Assembly: GCA_003667245.1 (NCBI GenBank)
Contig: RCNN01000123.1
Location: 31,573-95,572 of the forward strand
DNA: 64,000 nucleotides
Reading direction: 5' to 3'
DNA from: Heterostelium multicystogenum
Lineage: Eukaryota > Evosea > Eumycetozoa > Acytosteliales > Acytosteliaceae
Under the pieces are notes generated by a model. It was given only the letters and a program-made list of their open reading frames with translations, ran no database searches and was not told the DNA's origin. Within the stretch, counting starts at the first letter, position 1; each line of letters opens with the position of its first letter. The position numbers were made by a program, and so were the translations under genes. This document shows positions 48,793 through 61,385 of this stretch, in pieces.

Positions 48793-50969
48793 CTATTCAT
48801 CTATCTGGTAGTTATCTGAACTCCTATGATAATCACTTAGCATTTGCCATAGCCTCCAATATCTATCGAATTCAATGATCTTATCTTCAATATTACCTAT
48901 ATATTCTGACGATGATTGAACTATATTTGAAAAGTCCATTAAAATGATACTCTATAATATGCGTATCGAAGTAGATGGTTAGTAATTGTTGTTTCTTGGT
49001 TTGTAGGTATTACTACACATCCTTATGCTGCACATGAAAGTTTGATTGTAGATACTTACAAAAATGGGTAGAGATTTATCAATCTTTTGATACTCTCGAT
49101 ACACTTTATAGTTGTCAGTGGATGAGTATTTGTAGATCAACTGGCTATAGAGGCTAAGTGAGGCTGGTGGCAAGTTGTCCCATAACTCTTTTTTGCCGGT
49201 TTGCGTGCCTATTAGTTGATCTAGCGCTATCAGGATCTCATAGGCACCATTGAAGTTCTTCATTAATGTCAGTTCAGATGCGATTTCAATGAATCTAGAC
49301 ACTCTCTTGATACGTCCACCATTATCAGGAGCTGCATTTACATCTCTGATCACCATTCGTGTTATCATCTCAGAGTGCATCTTAAACTCGTCTATATGTG
49401 GTGTCTTATATTCTAAATCCTCGTATATCCACAAGTCCGAATAGTATTCTTGATCTGGAATTGAAAGGAAGAGATCACGCTCAACTAGCGTCAATCTCTT
49501 GGCCACTGATGAAGCTGGTTCCTCTGCCAAGAAGTCGATTTCCAAACGAATGGAATGGGTCGATAGATATGACTTGCTACTGATATCCGAGACCGCTATC
49601 GAAATAACCGAATCATCGTGATTATTATTGTTGGTGGTGGAATCTTCCTCTGGTATGAGCGACAGCGAGGTAACACCCATCTTGTGAGTACGCACCAATC
49701 TAATGGAGGAGTATATCTCTGGAAAATCAGGTTGAAGGTGCTCCTCACAGAATTGATCTAGTGTGTCGAGAAGCTGCCTGTTTCCTTGGAAATCATAGAA
49801 GTGATACTCTAGCCAAGTATGAAGAATCATTCCAATTCTCTGTCTAATCTTATCCGAGTTTGCCAGTGAGTTCAGGTCGAAAAAACTGTGGATTCAGATA
49901 GCATTTGATCAACTGATCAAGTAGTTCAGCACGTGAAATAAGCGCACGGAATCCAAGAAGGAAAGAGCGGATCACATCGGTGTTGGCAAATCTTGAGAAG
50001 CAGCAGTGTTGAATGATTCTATCGATGGTTCCAGCGACTAAACGATTGCTTCCAAGAGTAGAATCGAATTTCATGATTGCACTCGAGTCGTTGATCGTCG
50101 CTGTATTGGTCTGGTGGACAAGAGAGTGCTTCAAAGAAATGAGCATATTCGAGCTTAGCCTGCTCGGGTTGATGTTGGGTGGATTGGAGGAGTTGACCAT
50201 TGACTGCTTGTTAACTGCTGGAGGGATGTGTTCATCATCGTTTTTCTGTGGGTGGACAGGTCCAGTGAATCTTGAATTCCTCTTCATCTTGGTATTTTTG
50301 TGAGGTTTTTGATCTGACCCTTCTTCTATAGATGAAAATCACAATACCAATGGTAATAAGCATCAGCACCAAGCATAGTATGGGTGCAATAATCCACAGT
50401 TTGTTGCAATCCAAGTTTGATCCTAATGTTATTCCAGTTGAAGGATAAATACTACCATAGTATTCACTACAATCAGCTATAATTTAATTTGTTATTAGAG
50501 CGCTCCATTATAATCAGACCCTTTCCAATGATTGATAGTTACATAATAATATGACATCATAATAATAGATTTGTCCAAAATTTAAATAAACTAACTGTAT
50601 TGTTAGGTTCTTAATAGATATATCAGAATCGATGTTACAGTGAATTATACTATTGAATGTATCGTTGCTACTGGATCCAGTAGTAATTTCAGGTGTTTTC
50701 GATTGATATGTTATATTTCCACATTTCGAATTTCCAAATAAAATTGTAAATGGCAATGTTCCATTGTCAATACCAGTAATTAGAAGATGTCCACCGCAGT
50801 ATTGGACATTGTTAATTCTCATCACAGCATTACTGTATGATAAATTAATTAATATGAATATTATACATATTAAAATAGGTTGCCTTGAAAGTTTGACTAT
50901 CCTATTTTCTTTAAGATTTCCAAAGAATGTTATCATAGTTGTTAAATCGAACATTAATTCATTGAGCAA
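48793..50969 (-). CDS. Putative transmembrane RasGEF
   Basis: The first exon (50969 to about 50540) has a hydrophobic signal segment LICIIFILINLSYSNA and a short extracellular domain like dictyostelid IPT/TIG-type modules (NVQYCGGHLLITGIDNG). A GTAACT donor joins in frame to a segment with one membrane helix, LWIIAPILCLVLMLITIGIV, then basic FIYRRRVR. After a T run at 50295-50299 (one base off) the text continues into the RasGEF N-terminal domain (DRIIQHCCFSRFANTDVIRS, then IGMILHTWLEYHFYDF). The CDC25 catalytic domain follows (SSVAKRLTLVERDLFLSI, RFIEIASELTLMKNFNGAYEILIALDQL in the scaffold). A last exon joins after a GTAAGT intron and ends at 48793. The enzyme would load GTP on Ras at a membrane. 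The RasGEF call is firm; the fusion rests on spacing and frame. Confidence 0.75.
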
Positions 50970-51692
50970 TTTAAATTATTGATAAATTAAAGATATTAAT
51001 ATTTTCATTAACTATCTATTGCTATTTGTAATGTATCTGTAGAGAAAGTGTACAAATCTAAAAAACTATATTATGGTGTATGGATTTTGATTTATTTGAC
51101 AACTCTTGTGGAATGTAGGTTATTATTACAGACTGATCATTAATTTAATATTTGACAGTACAGTAATCACTCACTTCAATCAGTACTAATAAATTGTCAT
51201 ACATCAAATTCAAAACAACATCAACAACTAAAACTACAATAACAATAACCTCAGTACCATGCATGTACTAATACAACACCAAACACAACCACATTGATGG
51301 TCAAATAAATCAAATATATATTCTATCCACTTTGAACCTCCCCTAAAAGTTCTTATAATATGTAAATTAATAATGGCTATACTGTGTGCTGGTTGTGTAT
51401 TGTGGGGGAAATCATGATTGAGTTGTATATAGATAGTGGGATTTTAATGTTGTGTTGTTACTTGATCATCAGATGACTTGAAAGTCTGTGGTTATTTTTT
51501 AATTTTTTATTTATTGAGTTTAATTAATAATTAACACTACCTTATTATTATCATTAACATCAAAAACAGAAATTATGATCAGTTCAATCTGTTGATTTTG
51601 ATCGTTTAAAGAAATAAAATTTGTTATGGAGGAAATTGACAACAGAGAGATCACACATTCTTGAAGAATCATCTAGAGACTCTGCTGAAATT
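50970..51692. other. Spacer upstream of the TM RasGEF
   Basis: A 723-base AT-rich region with CAACA repeats near 51220. No gene seen. Probably holds the RasGEF promoter. Confidence 0.4.
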
Positions 51693-51965
51693 TCAAAAGT
51701 GGTATTCTGACAAATCTACTGAAGTGCTGGTGTTTCTAATATCAAATGAAATGATCCTATGTAAATTGGTATGTCGTATTATCTTTAATCCATTGAAGAG
51801 TCCTTTCTTAGAAAAGTTATTGTTTTTAACTTTTTTGAGGATTGAGCAATCTGGATTGGTATTGATATATGTTAAATCATTAGTGTTGGTGGTACATCCT
51901 TCTTTTCCATTGTAGGGTAAGAGCTTTTCAATTTCTAAGTATCCTTGACCTGATGCAACATCCAT
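51693..51965 (-). pseudogene. Relic of an NRTEGC ankyrin-like gene
   Basis: A lone fragment reading MDVASGQGYLEIEKLLPYNG then KEGCTTN, which aligns with one 28-residue unit of the ankyrin-like family at 7700-10477 (MDEAASKGHLDFVKFLHFNRTEGCTT). After about 40 residues the similarity is lost. No cap region or further units are seen nearby. It looks like a decayed copy or a recombination remnant. Confidence 0.55.
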
Positions 51966-52552
51966 AACCTCGACCTAGAATTGAATACTGATGTAAGAAA
52001 ATGACAAGTTTTAGAAATCTCTTAAATTACAATAAATTTTTCCAATGTTATTCTGGAATGGTTCTACCTGGTCTTGCTATTGGATGATTCATAGGTCTTA
52101 AGTTTAGGTTTTTGATTGAATTAAACCACTAATCATTAAATATTCTTTTAAATGATTAGATTTATATTGTTTATAAAAAGAGAAAAACTTTTAGAAATAT
52201 GTTAAATTTACTATCAATAATATACAAACATCATCATTTAATCACTAAAAATCACATTATCTCCCCATTTTGATATTTTCTGAAGACTAAAATGATAAAT
52301 TAGAAATCCATTGAAATAAAAATCAATTGACATATGTATTTAATATTTTAATTCCAATGAAAAAGCAACAATTTTATTTAATTTATAAACAAACATCAAG
52401 TTTGATATAACTTTAATTATGTAATCTTTAAAATGGAGATATGACATATGTTTCAAAGTTTGTCTCAAATAAAAAATTAGTTTATCTTTGGATTTCTTCA
52501 GTGGCCAACTATAAATAAGATGAATTTTCCAAATCATGATTATTCAATAATA
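51966..52552. other. AT-rich spacer before the RA-like pair
   Basis: A 587-base spacer. The minus-strand frame 52340-52537 is Lys/Leu/Ile-rich and unsupported. Probably the promoter of the first RA-like gene. Confidence 0.4.
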
Positions 52553-52865
52553 ATGGAGGTTCATAATGCTCATGGTAATAATAAATAATTCTATCACTTT
52601 GTTTTACAAATAATATTAATTATTCATTTTTTCTATACTCATTTCAGTTAGAATATTTAAGTCAGACGGAGATACTCAACCGTTATTAACGGTACCCCGT
52701 CATGCTACCAAGGAAATCATTAAAGTTGCCCTGAATTTAAAAAATTTTAATTTGAAAACACGTACTGGAACAGAAATTGATAGATCTTTACCTCCCTATG
52801 AAGCGGGAGAGTACACCCTCGTTGATGTAGAAAAGGGAGTAAGTATTATAATTATAATTATTATA

Positions 52866-52910
<45 letters not shown>

Positions 52911-53050
52911 TACTTACATATGTTTTTTTTTAGTGGGGGAAGAAGATGAAGATATTTATTCATTTTAGAGACTTCATTGTCACACTTTTGACAACACTCG
53001 TGATTGTTATTTGGAATCCTATTCTCCAATTAACTAAAATGGATAAATAA
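52553..53050 (+). CDS. Small Ras-association-like protein A, hydrophobic tail
   Basis: Three exons with no frame corrections: 52553-52574 (22 nt), 52648-52838 and 52934-53050, giving 109 residues. The core reads VRIFKSDGDTQPLLTVP then ATKEIIKVALNL, the beta-beta-alpha start of a Ras-association/ubiquitin-like fold. It ends PPYEAGEYTLVDV, matching the tail strand of RA domains. The last exon encodes FIVTLLTTLVIVIWNPIL, a membrane-helix-like stretch close to the C-terminus. It would bind a GTPase at a membrane if the fold call is right; no family was recognised with certainty. The second intron contains a long ATT microsatellite (52847-52911). Its paralogue B lies 300 bases downstream. Confidence 0.55.
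52847..52911. repeat. ATT trinucleotide microsatellite
   Basis: About 65 bases of ATT/ATAATT units in the second intron of RA-like gene A. Translated in one frame it gives a meaningless Ile run, so it is not coding. Confidence 0.9.
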
Positions 53051-53350
53051 AATCCATTCAAATGCAAATGAAAGCATTTCACCTTTCAATTTTTTTATCT
53101 AATAATCTTTTACTTGAATTTATATGTTTTACATCTTATGGTTTTATAAGTTATTGTTCATTATTCAATAATTTTAAATAATTGGAATAAGAATTGATTA
53201 ACTTTTCTAATAGCAAAGATGGGAGAATATCCATTTATAGTCAATTTTTCTATACATCTAATTTAATAAGATGAAGAAAATCATCATTAAATTCATCTTA
53301 TAAATACTATCCATCTCAAATACATTTTTTATTTAATCATATTCAGAGTC

Positions 53351-53992
53351 ATGGATAAAATTATGGAAAAAGGTATGTTTTGAAAACATGTGTGTATGTA
53401 ACTAATATTAAAATTGTATTTGTTACTTTATAGCAGTTTCAGATGCAATTCTGGCCATAGAGAAATCAACTGTTACTGATGATATTAAAGCTAAATCCAT
53501 AGAGATTCTTAAAATTCACCCCTCTGAGTCACCATATATTTTGCGTGCCTTTAACAATTCAACAGAGGAAGATAGATCTACTCTCAATAATTATTTGAAG
53601 AAAATTGTTACTCCTCCATATAAATTACCAGGTATGATTTATAGTTTTTCCTATCATTTCTTAAATTCATTTTTTAAAATATCATAGGTCTTGGTAAAGT
53701 CAGAGTATTTTTAAAGGATCAAAAGATTGTGAATGGAAAGATTATAGATGATCCCCCACCCATAACTGCTTTCCCCTCTGGTGTAGGACCTGATGTCATC
53801 AAACCTGCTCTAAAGCTAGAATCATTCAACCTCAAACGTAGAAATGCTCCAAACAATTCAAGAGAATGTCCACCTTATGATGAAGGTGACTATACTTTAA
53901 TGGACGCCACCTATAAAGTAAGTTCAATGTAATCATCATCCATATTATATTTACTAACCACTCATTCTTAGTCTAAGTGCCCCATATTATAA
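53351..53992 (+). CDS. Small Ras-association-like protein B, CaaX-like ending
   Basis: Four exons join in frame with no corrections: 53351-53372 (22 nt, as in gene A), 53434-53631, 53688-53917 and 53972-53992. They give 156 residues. An extra helical N-terminal region (DAILAIEKSTVTDDIKAKSI) precedes the core. The core starts KVRVFLKD and includes PDVIKPALKLESFNLKRR, and ends PPYDEGDYTLMDATYK. It shares R-[IV]-F, AL-x-L-x-x-FNLK-x-R and PPY-x-x-G-[ED]-YTL-[MV]-D with gene A. The last exon adds SKCPIL, a Cys-x-x-Leu ending of the kind geranylgeranylated. This suggests prenylation and a membrane-bound adaptor. Function unknown; the RA fold is inferred by pattern. Confidence 0.6.
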
Positions 53993-54275
53993 AATAATAT
54001 CTTATAAAATCCATTTTGATGATCATGCTAATAAATTAAACCTATAAGTTTATTATTTTGAATTCAACCCATTTGATGAGTATTAGTCTTTTATCATTAG
54101 ATATTCATTGGAAAAATTGGGGCCAACCACTTGACAAAATTGAGGTACATGATCTAATGAGGGAGGAATGATTGGTTTTTTTTTTGGTACCAAAATACCA
54201 ATTACAATAAGTGATCAAAAATATTTTTTGTATGTATATATGTATATATGATATAAATGTATTTATTTAATTTAT

Positions 54276-57200
54276 TTATTTCTTTGGTGACATTACAGAA
54301 CTTTCTTTAATGGTACCACCTGAACTGTCTCTTGGCTCACGAAGGAGAGAAAGTTGATAGAGTTCATTGTCGGAGGACGATGGAAGTTCCAAAAGAAGAG
54401 TGTGGATTGGTTCAACAATTGGGAAATCGTATTTAGTCTGTTGGAATGTCTGTACTTCCGTGATGACACGACAGATAAGCTCTCGTTTTTGGAAGTTGAT
54501 CATATGTCCAATCTTATCTGGATTACCATCTTCCATAAATGTTAAATCTGATAAAATTACAGGTCTACAACGATGAATGAATTGGTGGATAACATGTTAG
54601 TTTACTTGAAAACCATGACAATACAAGCAGTCGTTTCAAACTTACAAATAGGGTAAACAAGGTGCAGTTGCAACTTTGAGTGCTTGACGATATGCTTTAT
54701 ATGAGCCACTTGTGTTCATTAGCTTTTCAATGGATGCATAGGTTGCCAAAAGCAGTGGGGGACAGCTGAGCAAACGTCTTCTTCAAACGAATAATACTAG
54801 ATTGGTTCAAACCAGCATAGATATTCATCAACGAATTAAAGTTATTCATATCTCTCAAATGCTGTTGTTTGTCAATGAATCAGAGAGAAATTAGTTATGG
54901 AACTTGGTTAGAAGTATTTTGGTTCATATTTACCTTGGCAATATTTATAAACTTCTCAACAACTTTGACACGATCGGCGATTTCCTCTTGCCAAAGAATT
55001 TGAGATGCAACCCAAAATGAGAATTTGTTGGCACGATTGATCAGATCCATAATATTTGGTGATCTGTGTTTCAATTGCTCCTTACTCCAGCTTTGCTCTT
55101 GGAATTCATTTGGCTCGATACGTCCAAAGATGGATGCCTCAATCAAAGTAAGTTGACGTGCAATTTCACTGTCGTTGAGAAGATTGAAAAGGGTGGCTGG
55201 TGATTTCTGTCCCTCTGGGATCATCAACTCTGGGAATGAAGGGTTAGCCAACTGCTTCAGACGTTCATTGTTGTCTGCCTCCTTCTGCATAATTGTGGAA
55301 ATCAATAGTCTTGCAAGATCTCCGTGGTCGTCTGCGAGCAATCTGCTGTTTGCAAACTGCTTAACGTCGTCCAATAATGCTTGGTCGAAATCTGCATAGT
55401 TTCTTTCGACCCATGCCTTCATGAATGAGGCTACACGCACTTGTACCTTGACCTTGAAGGCGTGGTCCTTATCATCGGGAACAGTGTAACGTTGGATCAG
55501 CTTTTCAAGGAGTTTACGTGCAGTGGTAAACGAGAGATAGGTGATCAAGAATGTCTTTGTGAACTTGGAGAGATCGTATGGCTTTTCAGAGGTGAGTGAT
55601 TCAATAAGCTTGTTTAATGTACCGGCCTTAGGTACATATCTACCGGTCTTGGATCCCTCGTCTGAAATCCAGTCCAACTTGACATTGGCAGGTGAGTTTC
55701 CTTCCAACCAGATGTTGATGTCCTCGTCTGGCTCAGATAGAGCATCGAGCTCTTCGCTGGACTCTTTAAGTGGAAGACTCTTGAGATAGACCTTGTTGGC
55801 GACGCTAGAGAGCAATTTGACCAAGCATTCACAGAAAGTGTTGGTGGTAGCAAATAGCTGGAGCTGTACATTGGTGTCCCATGGCTTAGCTGAAATTCCA
55901 ATGATGATGGTTGTCATCTGAATGGAGATGGCACGAACCGCAATACATTGAGAGATAATTGATTTCTCAAGGGAACGCTCGACAAATTGACGATACATGG
56001 AAGCACATGAGACAAGGGTGGCGTCAACCTTACCGGGACCAAGATTCTTGGAGTTGCCCACCAACTTTTGGGTGTTTCTTGATCTGACTGGAGAAGAGTG
56101 GCTTGTCATCTATACGTCCAACTGAAATTGCAAGATTCAATAGTTTAGTTAAAGTGTCGTAGACATCCTCGGTTGGCTCAGCCAACTGAGATGTGTCGCT
56201 GTCGCTGTGGTGCTGTTTGACTGAGAATTCATAAGCTTGATTGACAAGCTCAATTGATTTTTCTACAAATTCACTTGCTGTAACAACCAACTTTTGAGAT
56301 GCTTCATCGACATTCGTTAGATTATTAGATGAATCGTTTGCTCCATTTGCTCCATTGCCTGGGAGAATCGAGGCCTTGGTTGGTGCACTCTTCTTCTTGA
56401 TGGTGGAAAGCTTTTTGGTCATCTTGTAACGCAAACTAAGAGTTTGGTACTGGTTGTCGTTGTGTGCCTCATTGATCAACTGATTCATAATGATGCTATT
56501 GTTGATTTGGTTAACAATCGATGTGGAATTTCCACGTGTATTGTGGGTCACTGACTGAATGCAGTCTTCTACGTGTTGTTTGACAATGGAATTCAACTTC
56601 TCAGTGATCTTTCCAGTTTCGTCGGGATTCTTGTGTTTCCACTCCTTGGAGAACTCTGGATACTCGTTGAGGAGCAGGTTGACAATGAGATTGGTGGTGC
56701 TTGCATGATCCAATTGAAGTGCAGGGTCTGGATTTCGTTTGATTGGACGCTTTGGTGAGTTGGTTACTGGGTGGTGTGGAGCATGGTGTTCACCACTGCT
56801 GCGAAGTCCTGGATTGGAGTGCTTTCCATTGACCATTCCAATGTTGAGGGATCGTTCTGTTTTCTTTCTGAGATAGATACGGGATGGTGATTCTGCAAGA
56901 GGAAGTCCACCTGCTGATGTGTTGAGAGCTGGATTTGGTAGTGGTTGATCTAATGATACAACTGGAATCGATACAGAAAATGATGTCATACGCTCAGGGC
57001 TACTGTCTTCTTTGATATCAAACATATTGGATGCTGGATTAAGTGGTACAGATGCTGTCAAACGTAGTGGGGAATTTGATACTGCTGCCGATGTCTCCAG
57101 TGAAGAGACGGAAGAAGATGCCAATGGAGATCCTCTTTCTCCGAATGGTGGAGTAATGGAGTTTGGTGATGGACTAGCACTACCGGATGGAGATTGTTCG

Positions 57201-59267
57201 AATGGAATAGGCTGTCTCTTCTTGCTACCACCCTTGTTAACCAACTTGCTCAAGAATTTACCAATTGTCTTGTTTCCTTCTTTGTCTTTATCTTTTTCTT
57301 TATCCTTTCCTCCTCGCGACTTGTCTCTATCCTCACCTGACAGATCCTTTTCCTTGTGGCCAACTGGAGGCTTTAGCAAGTCATCTCCACTGTTAACAGA
57401 CTGGATGACTGGAGTAGCTGGTAGACTAGCATTTGGTGAGCTGGAAGTTGAACTTGGCTGAGAAGAAGAAGTGCTTCCTGTTGATGAAGATGCACCGGCA
57501 TTTGAATACAATCTCTCCAATTTCTCCTTTTCAATCTTTTCTAATTTCTCCTTTGCAACTCTATCTCTCTCTTTCTTCTCTGCTGCCAATCTTTCTTTTT
57601 CCTGGAGCTCCTGCTTTGCTTTCTCCTCAAGTACTAACCTATGCTTGCGCTCTATTTCTTGCTTTTCGTTTGCTAATCTTGCTAGCTCCAATTCCAACTT
57701 TTCATTATCGATTCTCTCTTGCTCCAAACGCTGTTTTTCCTTTCTCTCTTCTTCAGCACGTTCACGTTCGATTCTCTCGCGCTCCAAGTTGTATCGCTCC
57801 AATCGCTCCTTTTCTTGACGCTCTTGCTCTAGCTTTTCTAATCTTTCTTTTTCGCGCTCCTGCTCGAGTCTATCTTGTCTCTCCTTCTCTTGACGCTCTC
57901 TCTCTACCTCCATGAGCTGTTCCTCTTTGATGACACGAGTGGCACGTGCCGAAATGGGTGGAGTTGAGCTCTCGTCTCTGGGTGAGTCACCCATGGCGCT
58001 GGTGTCAAGACCAAAGGCCTGTGACAAATTGATTTGTGAAGAGTGTTTTGACATGGAAAATAGTATTCTTTAGGATATCGTTAAGTTTGCCGACAGCCAA
58101 CTCGAGTTGATCGACATAGTATTGATCGTTCTTGTTTTTTCAGTACAAGCTTTGAAAGTGAAATTACGTTGACAGCTGACTCTCTCAGACTGTTTCCAAG
58201 ATTCTTAAGAGACAGCAACTTGGCAATCTGCATAACCTCATTGGAGATACCTTTGGCAGCTGCGAGCAGTGCATCGTAATCACCCTCAATACTAGCCTCG
58301 GTAATTCTGTTTACATTGAGAATCAAGTTAACAGCTCCTTTCTCGATCTTGGCAATCTCGTCTAAGTCCATTGCCTTTGGTGAGTGTGGACCCATGGCTC
58401 CTGAAAGATCGCCAGATGATTCTGTATTTAGAGTTGGAATGTTTGCCATTGTTTTGTTTGGAGTAGTATTAGCAGAGTTGCTGGTCGGTTGATGGTTTTT
58501 GGTGGGTGTAGATGAAGCTGTTGCCAAGTTAAGAGAGCTGCCCTGTGGCGAAGCTAATGGGGAAGGAGCATCATGTAGAACTTTAACCTGGGGAATTGGG
58601 ATCTCCTCTGGTTGAATTAACTCTTCCTCTTGCTCCTCAACCGGTTGGAATTGAACTACATGCTCATCCTGTACCTGTTGTTGTTGATTTTGGTTCTCCT
58701 CAAACTGGAAAAATGTAGTCTTGAAATTATGATATGACATAACAACTGCCTTGACGCATTCAATCGATGATGACTTTGCTGCTTTATAATTATTTCCTGT
58801 AAGAAAATCGAATGGATTCAATATGATTGCCTACAATCAGAAGAACTGTGTTAATAAAAAGTTTGAGTTTGGCATTTATCAATTTTGTTGATATGTAAAG
58901 TTGATGATGATTTGATGTTGAGTTGATGTTGAATCGATGATGATTTGATCTTGATGTTACTTACTCTTGCTGCAGCTATTAATTCTAAAACGAGCGACGA
59001 TAGATTCTTTATTGACTCCATAAAATGTGCTAGGTGTTGCTCTACATGTTGGTAAGGATATGGAAACTGGTCTATAAGTTGAAGTAGAACAGAGATGTTC
59101 TTGACAACAGAGACTGCTGCGTCATTTAATATTTTATCGGCTTGCTCCTTGTCGTTTGAGTTGATTGCCGACAAAGTCTTTGTCTCGACAATGACCTGCT
59201 TGATTATTTCCAACACATATTCAAAATAATCCTGAGGCTGCATATCCTGATCGGCTGTAGAACTCAT
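54276..59267 (-). CDS. Large RasGEF with helical N-terminus and coiled coil
   Basis: About 1,550 residues on the minus strand, start ATG at 59267. Exon 1 ends at 58965 and joins in phase 0 to 58830. The N-terminal ~400 residues have repeated helical bundles (IIKQVIVETKTLSAIN; LKNLGNSLRESAVNVISLSK) and a Gln/Ser-rich linker. A strong Glu/Arg/Lys coiled coil follows (about 57540-57930), then a Ser/Pro-rich region. The RasGEF N-domain has AGTLNKLIESLTSE and TFLITYLSFTTARKLLEKLI (55480-55625). The CDC25 domain has SEIARQLTLIEASIFGRIEP (55110-55165), then LRDMNNFNSLMNIYAGLNQSS and SDLTFMEDGNPDKIGHMINF. The stop is at 54276. Breaks or introns are near 58140, 58040, 56105, 54895-54840, 54770 and 54565-54640. 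It activates Ras-family GTPases; upstream signal unknown. Confidence 0.9.
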
Positions 59268-61357
59268 TTCCAAAAAAAAAACTACTAATAGTCTTATAAA
59301 GAGAACTTATCCTTTTATTTCTTCTCTTCTAAAAGTGATTGAATTTATAATGAATATAAAGATGAGAATGTTAATGTCAATATCAATATCAATATCAATG
59401 TTAATATTATTATTATTATTATTTTGAATCAAAGTCTTGGTTGACTTGCTGAATGGAATGTAATTTATTGGTTTAAAATATATATTAAAAGAAAGAATTT
59501 TATATTATTGTATTGTTGTTGTTGTTATAATGGCTCTAGTAGTAGTAGAAGTAGAATCACCAGTGATAAGTGTACTTTTATATATGTATAATATTAAATT
59601 GGATGGAAATGTAAATTTAAAATAACTGGATTGGCTCCAGACTGGATGGATAAAATAAAATAAAATTGGACGTTTTGGAATGATTAATTTGGTGATTTGA
59701 TGATGGTTGCATGCTGATTGATGATGTTGATGATGATGCGTATCTAATAGTTCATTTTTTAGTTAGATATAATAGTTGTATACTTGCTTGTATGTTTGTG
59801 TATATTGTGGTTATATTAATTAATTATTATTTGTTGGTTGGTTGGTTGTTGGTATGTTTATTGTTTTGGTAAGTAGGTAGCTAGGTGTATGTATGTGTTT
59901 TGGAAATGGAAATGGAATGTCTTAGTGTTGTTATTGTTGTTGATGAAAGATGTGTGGTAGAAGTTGTTTTAATAATAAATAGTGTTTGCATAGGTATATG
60001 TATGTGATTGTTAGGATTTGGGTGTGGGTTTGTTTGTTTTAAGGTTAGATGTATGAGATTTGCCAAAATCACGTTGCTATCACATCACAAAATGATTTGT
60101 TTTCACTATACTCCAGTAGCACCAAAATATATATTTATATAGGTTTAAGTTTCCATAATTTACTTTGTTTTTAAAGTGGAGGTTTGGGTATTGAATTTAG
60201 TTTTAGTCACTTATAACTTTTAAATTATATTGATTTGCTACTGCTACTATTACAACTCTAGAATTTGTAGAATTGGTATGAAATTAAGACTAACCTAACT
60301 ACAACCAATTTATTATATTTGAATCAATCCAATCAATCCAAACCAATCAATTCGATATTTTGATAATCCAAAAGACTGCCTGATTGGTTGCTATTCTTAT
60401 TTATTGATTTATTGTAAAATGGAAGATGGAAGATGGAAGAAGATGGTTGTGTTTAGTTATTGTTTTTTTTATAAAATTCAAAGTAGTTGTAAGAAATATC
60501 ACTAACTATTATTATTATGATGTTGATGATGATCTATATCATGTGGTAGAAGTAGTGTACTGACTGCTTAAGCTAACAATAAGTTTTGTGGGTCAGTGTG
60601 ATTTGCTTGGGGTGTTTTTGGTGTTTTTGATCAGAAGAGGAACAAATAATGATGTTAACACCGTTTCACACACAGTAACTTTTAAAAGTAAAAAAGTTAA
60701 CAATTCATATGATATCATATGATGTAAAACTAACCAACTGTAAAAGTAATTATAGATAGTCACCCAGACACCACTAAACTTAACTGATTGATTTTAACAT
60801 CGCCATCATCGATGATATACAATACACATGATTGTAGATAGGGATAGGATATCAATTTGCAAAAGGCACATAACGATGAAATGAAAATGATATGCCAGTT
60901 GTTTGAATGATTGTTATCTAGTAGATTGCATATTGATTGATGTAAATGTTCATTGAAAATTGAATAAGAGGGAATTGGAGTGAAAAAGACCTTAAATTGG
61001 AATGCATATTTAAAGTATAAAAAATAGATATGTTATATCCCTCTTTCTTACTACTTCAGATTTAAGAGATCAAAATTGGACATTGATTGATAGCCTACTC
61101 TTTGATTTTAATATAATATGCACTTGTGTGTCTCTTTGTTTCAAATAGATTTGAATAACTATTTAATTGATTGACTACTACTATTTTATTTATAACACCA
61201 TTTATCTTTTTAAGTTATTGATTTTGATTATTATTATTATTATTATTACTATACACTGAATGGTATCTATGAGAATATGTATATCAAATTGTATATGACA
61301 ATAGATACTGATTGCCTATATATAAATTGCTTTTTTGATTTCTCTGATGACTGCCCT

Positions 61358-61385
61358 GATTGATTGATTGATTGATTGATTGATT
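61358..61385. repeat. TGAT tetranucleotide repeat
   Basis: Seven tandem TGAT units (with the final one degenerate) in the gene-poor region. No function implied. Confidence 0.85.

Noticed and set aside
57012..57915. Long plus-strand frames opposite the RasGEF coiled coil
   Set aside because: Shadow frames of Glu/Arg/Lys codons on the other strand; Ser/Phe/Leu-rich without motifs.
61358..61385. Possible CRISPR-like or attachment repeat
   Set aside because: Simple TGAT microsatellite with no spacers, in a eukaryotic genome.
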